Assembly (NCBI GenBank): GCA_902702965.1
Contig: CACRXP010000086.1
Coordinates: 1,433,146 to 1,497,145 of the forward strand
Origin: Spirometra erinaceieuropaei
Lineage: Eukaryota > Platyhelminthes > Cestoda > Diphyllobothriidea > Diphyllobothriidae
Direction: 5' to 3'
DNA length: 64,000 bases
Part shown: piece after piece, positions 56,066 to 64,000 of the stretch
How the letters are laid out: every line of letters starts with the position of its first letter
How positions within the stretch are numbered: position 1 is the first letter of the stretch
The notes under the pieces: model-generated
Told to the model about the DNA's origin: nothing
The model's database searches: none
The model's input: only the letters and a program-made list of their open reading frames with translations
Position numbers and translations under genes: made by a program

Positions 56066-58681
56066 CCCGTTTGTCAGTACTCCTCCAAAATCAAAATGTC
56101 TATTGGAAGTAATATTGCGCCGCTCGTAAAATATCGGATTCCTGAAGAAAAACAGGAATGTCGAAAAGGCAAAAATCGTGTCGAATGAGTAAAAATCTTT
56201 AAAGTACATAAATCCCGTCCGTTCAAACAACTAAGTATGTACAAGAGCGTAAACACAATAGCTATCAAAAAGTCCTGCCCACGTAAATTCTAAGTATCAT
56301 CCAAAAATTCGCGTTGAGAGGTAGGGCGCTTAGCTAAGTGTATAATTTTTGGTTATAAGTCCCGAAACTGTTCCACGAAGATTCGATGTATTTTTTCCAA
56401 ATTTTCGCACTTGATGCGGTTGATTAAAGCAAAGGGGCTTTTGATTGATTTCGCTGATACGGACGCAGCAAGAATAAGAGTTTCTATCAAGGGACATCTT
56501 GAGAGCTCGGTCAATCGCCGAGAAATTGGAATAAGGTTGGCAGCTCTAATCATAATTATATTATTTTCCGTGCATGAATAGGTCTTTCAGTAATATTACT
56601 GTGCGGATTTTGGCGACGGTCCACTACGCCGAATTACAATGTCCTTGAAATTTCGATGGTTACCTTGCGGTTTTCATTGATCCCAATCAGGCGGCCGAAA
56701 AGACAGATTTTGTAGTTTGTGTCTACGAAAACCCTCAAATAAGGTATCTCGTGGAATTATTTACTAGAACGATGAATTGTTAGGCGACATTTCTTTTTTA
56801 TGCAGATGGCCGCTTGAGTCGTATTTGTAGACTCATCCAAACATGAAACTTCAGCGCCAAAAATGAACGTATGTAAATAGAGCTTTCGCGCAACTTTTTT
56901 AATTATAACATAATTCTCGAAAATGACGGTCCTTCAGAGGCTGGCAAGATGTATAGGCCTATTTAGTGTGTAACACTTGCGACAAAAGTAAACCACCCAC
57001 CTAAAGTAAACGCACTAATTAGAGCCGAATTGCGCCCTACTAGGGAATGAATGAGAATATATGTGGGGGAAAATGTAGCGCTTTCCAAAAGATCGGGAAA
57101 GATAGCCCAAGAAAAGTGAGCAAACAGAGGTAACTATGCTAGCTAAAGTCTGACTTATGAATTATTCCACTGGACCCGTCAGCGTCGTCCACATAGGAGT
57201 CTCGCCGGATTTGTCGGAGGTTTTAAGCACAACTTCTACATTATGCACTGGTTTTCTTTGACTGAGAACATTGCCGTCAAAGTACCCAGACGCGCATTTG
57301 AACAGCTGGCGTCTAGTATCAGGGTGCGTACCAAAACCAGTTTGATCAGAACTCCCCTTATATGCAAATTTGATAACCTTTTTCTGTAGTGAGGAGTGGG
57401 GAAGAAAGTCGGCAGTAGTCTGGTTGGAATTCTTTCAGTAGTTTCTTATGTTGGCTATTGATCCTTTTGGGGACAAAAAGTCAAATTAGAATACCACAAA
57501 TGGACTTCCCTTACTTTATAATAGTTTTAGAATAAAGTTTTCTGTAGACTGGGACCAGCTGCTTCACTCATATCTCCGGAAGAGTAGGACAGAATAGTCA
57601 CGCTTCAGGATCAATCAAGGTGCGACAAGGGTATCATTATAGAACTCGGGAATCCGACAGAAGAAATACTTTTGCTAACCTTTTTACCCGGCCATGTGTG
57701 TCACAAGCGTGGACAAAGTTCATGCGACTTTTGACCGGGACATCAACTTATTGGTTAACGCTATTCGCTCCTCCGGACCATCGAATCTCGTCAGTGTTTT
57801 TAAGTACTCTCACCCTCCATTGTTTTGTACTCTATGCACGTATTTGGTCATGTTCATAGTCATTCGCTGTGGTCGGTGATGCTGCATCGTGGAAGTCCAT
57901 CGCAGCCGACACTATTGCTTTGGGTCTACCGTTACGAAGTGTTAATGAACGTGCGCGCGAGTGACAGAGATGACTCCTTTGTTGTCACTTCAGGCGTCCG
58001 TGATATTTGCGTCCTCTCTTTCAACTTTTTCGATTTACTTGATACACTGGGTTATATAGCATACGTTGGTATGTGTTCCGATGTCCCTGCAGGCTGCGAT
58101 CCGTGTACTACGTATCTTAAATGTTGCGCCACCACAAAAAACTTCTTCAGAGAGGTAGTATTGTTTCCTAGACAAGTGTGAAGGCAGCCTAAGTGGACTT
58201 GAAAGTAAACTCTCCGAAATGAATATAATCGCCTCAAGTTTCGCTGTCGGAGATATCTTTCAGTTTACCGTAATTAGTGAGCCTTCCGAATTACTAGACA
58301 ACCTCTGCCAAGTAGGTAAGCTGAGGACGAGATCGACTATCGCACCAACTAGGTGGACGCTGCCTCCATTCGATTCTGTTGAAATCTCTTGAGCTGAAGT
58401 GAGATAAAACAAAACTAGATCACGAGTACACGGACGCCTGTCAGAAAAAAGTATATCTGTCCGAGGAAATCGGTCGAGTATGGCTATTCTGTTGATGGTG
58501 ATTTCAAACTGCTCCTTAGATTAGCCCATCCGACCGTGTTTCCGACTGATGATTTTACCGTCGGTCGGAAAAACAACCAGTCAACCTCGTCCTTATTTTT
58601 AACTGGCTGGGATGGCACAGTCACTAGCCGCTTTAACCTAAAGGCGAAATCCGCCGCGTTGTCTTACACGCTTCTGCCTAA
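56066..58681. other. AT-rich intergenic DNA
   Basis: Open frames at 57620-57859 and 57825-58181 on the plus strand overlap in different frames and have no recognised domain. Apart from the possible SINE fragment near 56.3 kb nothing is supported. Confidence 0.35.
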
Positions 58682-59349
58682 CTACAGTGTCGAGCTTGTT
58701 GTTTAAAGACGTGCGTTGTCGTGGTGGCAGCTCACCCTAAGCTCTATCTGATTTGATGTCCGGTCTGTCCTTCTCTACGGTTGTGAATGCTGGGCTTTGC
58801 GCTTGGAGGACGAGCGAAAACTGGAGGTATTTGACCACCACTGCTTGAAGACCATCCTTCGAGTGAAGTTCACCGACTTCGTCTCAAATGGAACAGTCCG
58901 CGCTCGCTGCGACAACATCTCAAGGATAACTCAGGCCATCCAAGAAAGACGACTGAGGTAGTTCGGGCATGTTCTTCGTCGTCCACCTCAGGAGCTCAGT
59001 GTTACTGCCCGCGATCCGACACTGTTGCCCCTTTGGAGGCGTCGAAGAGGGAGTCAGTTCAAAACCTGACTCGACACAGTTCGTAAAGACTTGGAGGTGG
59101 TTCTTGGACCTTCGGTATTCGGTCTCCGTCTTTGGCGAAGGGAATGGGTTTAGCTGTCCAGATCTGCTGCCGCGGATCGTCACGCATGGAGAGGTACAGT
59201 TCGTGAAATTGTCAAGGCCGGCTAGATCAGGCATGATCGCAGCCGTATCAAGTACAAGTAAGCAAGTTCTACCTAACGACAGTGTCGAGGTTGTTGCTTA
59301 AAGATGTGAGTTGTCGTGGTGGGAGCTGACTCTGAGCTCTATTTGATTT
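58682..59349. repeat. Direct repeats bracketing RTE fragment
   Basis: About 70-80 bp at 58682-58752 (acagtgtcgagcttgttg to ctctatctgatttg) recur at 59279-59349 with roughly 85-90 percent identity by eye. The RTE 3' fragment fills the space between them. The repeats are far too long for an ordinary target-site duplication. Confidence 0.7.
58755..59240 (+). mobile_element. RTE-like LINE 3' fragment
   Basis: The plus strand encodes the C-terminal part of an RTE-type reverse transcriptase protein: LLYGCECWALRLEDERKL near 58770, then HHCLKTILRVKFTDFVSN, CDNISRITQAIQERRLR, FGHVLRRPPQELSV near 58960 and RSAAADRHAWRGTVREIVKA near 59160-59215. Only a few stops interrupt it, so it is better kept than the fragment at 34140-34400. 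Endonuclease and catalytic domains are absent, as expected for a 5'-truncated copy. Confidence 0.85.
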
Positions 59350-59639
59350 GCTGGCTTAGTTTCGTCGAGAGACTGCAGCCAACTGGCTTCAAGAAAAGGT
59401 AACAGACCGACAGCATGGGGCCGCTTAAATCGGTGGTAGCAAATCCCCTTAAGAGCTCCGTTGCGTACTTTCTTGCGGCTTTCTTAGCATACTGGTCAGC
59501 ATGCTCGACAGTTGGCACCTTCTTGAATGGTCAACTTTTTATGGAGTATGCTGAGCTATCATGCGGATTTGGTGGTAAACAGGACTGCAGGCACTCTTTC
59601 CTCCACAGGATCGCATCGGAACAGTTTACTTATATCTCA

Positions 59640-59901
59640 CTATTTAGCACTTATTAAACAGTGCCTTCTGAATTGCTTAACCTTGGCTTTGTTTATTTTC
59701 ATTTTTGTAGTGCGAAACCGAACCTGGACGAAGTCTGCGTTTCTGGCGAAACGGTGTTGAGAAATAGTGACATACTCGCACATCGGCACCTGGACACTGC
59801 CTAATTTGCAATTTTTGACAGACTTCTTTTTTGCCCAGTGCTGTACATCTTGGTGCATGAAAATGACTTTTTAACCGACACCGAGAACATTTCAAGTCGA
59901 C
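59640..59901 (-). pseudogene. Probable LTR-retrotransposon gag zinc-knuckle remnant
   Basis: On the minus strand one frame reads CSRCRLKSHFHAPRCTALGK and, shortly after, a neighbouring frame gives a second Cys-rich segment and NADFVQVRFRTT. The first segment approaches the CCHC knuckle (C-x2-C-x4-H-x4-C), but the last spacing is one residue too long. The pattern of a knuckle, ALGK and a second knuckle recalls flatworm Ty3/Gypsy-type Gag. A frameshift separates the parts. The identification is tentative. Confidence 0.4.
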
Positions 59902-60437
59902 TTTTGCGAAGATATTGTTGATAAGTAATCAAAAAAATCAGGTCTAGCTGGGAGTTTTAGCAAGTATGCTGCCTTACTGACCGTATATAAGTGCCACTAC
60001 ATGCAAGATACTGCTTAGAAATTGTAAGTAACTTTGGATATCAACAGCCTCTCCGTGAGCTTTAACGCTTGTCTTTGTCCTCGGAATCCCTATTCTACAG
60101 CAAGCCACAGCTTATTTATGGCACTAACACGTGTGTATTTGGACATAGACAGCGTTTGCACAACGCCAGCCGAAATTTGGGTTGCATTTTACCGTCTACA
60201 AAGCCTGGCCTTCTACAACGATAATATGCTATTCATGAAGACCTTGCACCTTTGGCGAGGAAAGGTGGTTCTGAAAAGTTGCACGCTGTACTAATGTCGA
60301 GGTTGGGCTCCTGAGTGATGTGGATATTTCAAGTGCTGTAAAAAGGCTTTACTACGGCTATTTAGGGTCTGACGATCCGTAAGTATGGGCACGACAAATG
60401 AGCGCATGCTTGTGGCGCATTTTGATACTCAGCCAGC
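59902..60437. other. Spacer before tandem duplication
   Basis: An 86-codon plus-strand frame (60034-60294) has no recognised motif. Nothing else is supported. Confidence 0.35.
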
Positions 60438-62427
60438 GTAGGTCGCTCATAACTGTTGTAGTTATGACCGGCCTGCATCAAGTCATCTATCGTGTAATTT
60501 TTCCAGTCATAACTCCAACGACAGGGCTGCGCTGGAGTGGTGTCTCCTATGAGCATTTTCGAATTACTCTCAACGGTCGCATTATCCGCTGTTTACGGAA
60601 ACTAGCGATCTGCCGAAGTGGTTCGCTGGACTTTCTCTATTCCATTTCGGAAATCGCCGGCTCCACATCGAACGCCAATGATTATCCGTTGGCAGTAGGC
60701 AGTCTCACTAGGGCTTTATACTCAATCATCTCGGCAGTGTGCTGCATTAAGTGCACGTCAGCCCTAAAAGCGCACACTCTTGACTCGTTTTGTGTCGTAG
60801 CGACGACTATCATGGCTTCTTCAACAGTATGTTCGCCGGTCTCAAAACACCGGATAGCTCGGTCGTTCTTAGGACTGAGGCCGGACTGCACTAACTCCCT
60901 TATGTGTCCTCTATGGCCTTCTCGTTTGAGTGATATCCGACCACCACACCAATGAGACCCGGCACATGTGGTTTTAGAGACTGGACTGTCTGCAGCATGC
61001 GTAGACTGACCGCCTAACCTTGTCGGCCATTGAACTCATGTCCACTTCTGTGCGTCTTGGCTATGCATTGCTATCGTAATGCGGTGGGTGTGGGGGTGTA
61101 GGTCGTTCATAACTGTTGTAGTTATGACCGGCCTGCTTCAAGTAATCTATCGTGTAATTTTTCTGGTCAAAACCCCAACGACAGGGCTGCACTGGAGTGG
61201 TGTCTCCTATTTAGCATTTTCGAATCACTCTCAGCGGTCGCATTATCTGCCGTTTACGGAAACTAGCGATCTGCCCAAACGCCAGCGGTCTACTGTAGGG
61301 TGGACTGCAAGGCACTTTCTCGCAATCTTTTCAATCGGGTAGATATGTAGCCTTGGCCAACGAGAATCCTATAAATCAAGCCTTACTACTACCGTTTGCG
61401 GATTGATCTTTCTGGCGCATTAACTGCTAGTGAGATATCGAATTGGCCCTTTGGAGAACACAACCAAGAAGAGCCCGATGAGTCCAGCGGAAACGTCTTC
61501 TCTGCGCAGGATGCTTCTCTCCGAAGTGGTTCGCTGGACTTCTTCTATTCCATTTCTGAAATCACCGGCTCCTCATCGAACGTCAATGATTATCCGTTGG
61601 CAGTAGGCAATCTCACTAGGGCTTTATAATCAATCCTCTCGACAGAGTGTGCTACAATAAATGCCCGTCAGCCCTAAAAGCGCACACTCTTGACTCGTTC
61701 TGTGTCGTAGCGGCGACTATCAGAATCTGTTCAACAGTATGTTCGCTGGTCTCAAAACACCTTTGCCACCTGACGAGTTTTGGGTTAGCGACCGATTAAG
61801 ACCTGGGGGGGGGAGGGGGCCGCTCCACCATGATGGAGCCTCTGGTTGAAACAGCTGACACGAGCGGAGCCTTGGTGTACCAGATACCGCTCGAGACAGA
61901 GGCGCATCCCTCACTAGTGAGTCCGATGCAGCCTTACGACCTGTCTTATTTCTATGATATCCGAACCTGTGAACGACATACTAAACGACGACTTCATGTC
62001 ACCCCAGTCACTGGGTCCAATCTTATTTCTAGTCGGCCAGCAGTTTGTGTGAGAGGGAGAAGTGCGGGTAAGATTGGCCCAGTCTAGACTCGTCGCCTGG
62101 TTTCTCACTACAAACAAGCAAATGAACTTTGAAGCTAACACGAGACGCTAACAACCGGGGTTTGGGAGTTTGCCTTCTGGCCGGATAGCTCGATCGTTCT
62201 TAGGACTGAGGCCGGACCGCAATAACTCCCTTATGTGTCCTCTATGGCCTTCTCGTTTGAGTGATATCCGACCACCACATCAATGAAACCCGGCACATGT
62301 GGTTTTAGAGACTGGAATGTGTGCAGCATGCGTAGATTGTCCACCTAGCCTTTTCGGCCATTGAACTCATGTCCACTTCTGTGCGTCTTGGCTATGCATT
62401 GCTATCGTAAAGCGGTGGGTGTGGAGG
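60438..62427. repeat. 660-bp tandem duplication, second unit with two insertions
   Basis: Unit 1 is 60438-61097. Unit 2 starts at 61098 with the same words (gtaggtcg.tcataactgttgtagttatgaccgg) and ends near 62427 (gctatcgtaa.gcggtgggtgtgg). Unit 2 is about 1330 bp because it contains two extra blocks, 61276-61522 (about 247 bp) and 61762-62181 (about 420 bp). Outside them the two units are about 90 percent identical by eye. The second block contains a run of nine G at 61805-61813. Minus-strand frames of 60-70 codons in unit 1 are not preserved in unit 2, so there is no evidence that the unit is coding. Confidence 0.9.
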
Positions 62428-63337
62428 GGAATGATGCTGCACAAGAACTTTTCCGCATAAATGTGCTCATGTGTAGGTCGTGGTTACACCCACTTCATGG
62501 GTCAATGGTGGGCCGCACCGATCAGACTATAGAGCCTCGACCAAGTCACACTAGTGTACACATTAGAAGTCATTTTCCCGAGTATGCATGACGGTTGGGG
62601 ACTTTTGCGTGTTATGTCGCCGGTTAGTGCACATGCCGTCTTTCGACCAGCTTTCGCTCAGTCACACCAAGACAGTGGTTGCCACCGTAACTGTGGACGA
62701 TAGGACGGACACCGGCAGATTTTTCTAGCTAAACAGGGAACTATCGACTTTAGTGGTACGTGACGGAGGTGCAAACTGGAGGCCTGGTCCTCAGGAGACT
62801 TAACCTTGACCTCAAACTTTACGCGTCATTCGAGTTGTGAACTTTAGTGGAACATCTTCCCTCTAAAAGGCATTATTTCAAGTCATGGATTTTCTGAATT
62901 TGAACCTTTAATTGCATCTAGTCTGTATCTGCTTCTGTGGCCATTACCCTGGGTCCTATGGTAGAGAATCTTACTTCAGTCACTAATTATTCTTGCTCGA
63001 TCAGGATGTCTCTACACGATTGAATTTTCCCGTTTCGATACAGCCAACAAATATTAGTAGTGGGTTTGTTTAACGAACGAGGTTACTCGGCTTCCTATTG
63101 CCTTACAAACGGCCCAAACTGCGGACAGCTTTACAGCGGCACACAGAAAGTCTCTCGATCGAACGCGAACTAGAAACCGCATAATATGCTCATTATTCCA
63201 GCTATTGACTCGATTTCTGGATTGCAACAGAGTCCATTCTGCGATTGTATTGGAGTACCTTTAGGATGTGGACTTGGGTTGTACATCCTAAAATGTTCTC
63301 GAGACCATCTCCCAGCTAACTGGACCAATAAATGATA
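62428..63337. other. Intergenic DNA, no gene seen
   Basis: No gene or defined repeat is supported. The first 50 bases after the duplication contain a further gtaggtcgtggttac word that resembles the start of the duplicated unit. Confidence 0.35.
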
Positions 63338-63558
63338 TACAGTGAGTGACCTATTTCATGCACGGAATGTTAGCCGAAATTCTCAAGTGCGTTTTCGATT
63401 AGGGAGGATTACTTAGGTGGGGTTGTAATATTGATTATCATGCAGCGTAATCCTATGATATTTCGGACTCGCCAAGGCGTTGGTTTTTGACTGCACTTTT
63501 TTTTTGTCTTCTTTAAAAACCGCACGCAGTAAAAAAGACGACTACTTGAGTATGTAGC
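63338..63558 (+). mobile_element. Foldback element family, truncated left arm
   Basis: It begins TACAGTGAGTGACCTATTTCATG at 63338 and follows the left arm of 46874-47860: CCGAAATTCTCAAGTGCGTTTTCG, GGTTGTAA and ATGATATTTC. It ends abruptly near GAGTATGTAG at 63558, where GC-richer sequence begins. Confidence 0.7.
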
Positions 63559-63673
63559 GGCCAAGCGGTGATGGTGTACGCTCAGTACGCCACAACTTCA
63601 GGCCATATCCCAAGTTGTTAGAAGCGGGACGCCAGTTGAAGAGGAAAATGATTTATTTGTTCTGTACAGAATC

Positions 63674-64000
63674 ATGAAGGGAAGGTGGCAACCAGACGAG
63701 GATGCGTCCGGCGCCGCTGAGGCGGCGTCCGCCAGAGCGACGAGCCGTGTGTCGCCGAAGGTCGCCGCTGCAAAAAGTGTCGCGGCAGATTGTTTACTCT
63801 ATTGTTCTGGACTGTTCCCGCCTGTCTTACCAATCAGCGATAGGAGTTGCGTTGATTTGCTCCGAGCCCACGCGAAGGTAGTGACAAGCCTCGCGTGGTG
63901 CAGGCAGAGAATCGACCGAATGCGTGATGCAGACAGTGAATTGCAACGAGACATATCGAAGCCGGGCAGACGTGCGTGCCATAGCAGGCTGTCGCTAGGA
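63674..64000 (+). CDS. Open frame running off the window end, unrecognised
   Basis: From ATG at 63674 the frame stays open for 109 codons to the last base. The start reads MKGRWQPDEDASGAAEAASA, an Ala/Arg/Ser-rich stretch, followed by CLLYCSGLFPPVLP and the charged RQRIDRMRDADSELQRD. The sequence is clearly GC-richer than what precedes it, and the change of composition at about 63560 coincides with the cut-off foldback arm. The 5' flank (63559-63673), read on the minus strand, has AATAAATCATTTTCC and looks to me like the end of a dispersed tapeworm retroelement. This could therefore be element sequence, not a host exon. Confidence 0.3.
   Translation, partial: MKGRWQPDEDASGAAEAASARATSRVSPKVAAAKSVAADCLLYCSGLFPPVLPISDRSCVDLLRAHAKVVTSLAWCRQRIDRMRDADSELQRDISKPGRRACHSRLSLG

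Noticed and set aside
57825..58181. 118-codon plus-strand open frame
   Set aside because: No recognised domain and no flanking splice sites that join to another exon.

Overview
This window looks like flatworm nuclear DNA, most likely from a tapeworm of the Diphyllobothriidea type (Spirometra, Dibothriocephalus or Schistocephalus). That placement rests on recognition, not on a search. The evidence is a two-gene, repeat-choked layout, many GT-AG introns of only 30-41 bp, and a recurrent LINE whose protein ends in C2H2 zinc fingers. There are two assembly gaps, at 18889-19267 and 42384-42601.

Only two host genes are clear, both on the minus strand. MCM2 (19912-24468) is complete: I can assemble 12 coding exons whose phases all agree, giving 893 codons plus a stop, close to the length of animal MCM2. 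It is a subunit of the MCM2-7 replicative helicase. COG5 (32978-43652) is the conserved oligomeric Golgi complex subunit. Eight exons are identified, one of them runs into the second gap, and the N-terminal exon or exons were not found. The two genes share a strand but not a pathway.

The rest is mostly decayed mobile DNA. From left to right: a zinc-finger-tailed LINE (320-4535) split by a young, 5'-truncated Penelope-like element with perfect 185-bp inverted arms and a GIY-YIG endonuclease (2857-3808); AT-rich DNA with foldback-element copies (5779-6260, 9907-10590) and a long (CAT)n tract; a small inverted-repeat element with telomere-like interior (13782-13914); a GAA tract; a CR1-like fragment and a second zinc-finger LINE copy (15360-18150). 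Between MCM2 and COG5 lie a CR1-like LINE on the minus strand (25080-27500) and a third zinc-finger LINE copy (28080-30640) interrupted by telomere-like sequence. COG5 introns hold an RTE fragment, a tRNA-derived SINE and microsatellites.

Beyond COG5 there is an intact-ended 987-bp foldback element (46874-47860), a decayed DNA transposon with a Plavaka/CACTA-like transposase (48889-51060), another SINE, an RTE 3' end (58755-59240), a probable gag zinc-knuckle remnant (59640-59901), and a 660-bp tandem duplication whose second unit carries two insertions (60438-62427). A reading frame still open at the window end starts at 63674. No rRNA, functional tRNA or CRISPR array was seen.
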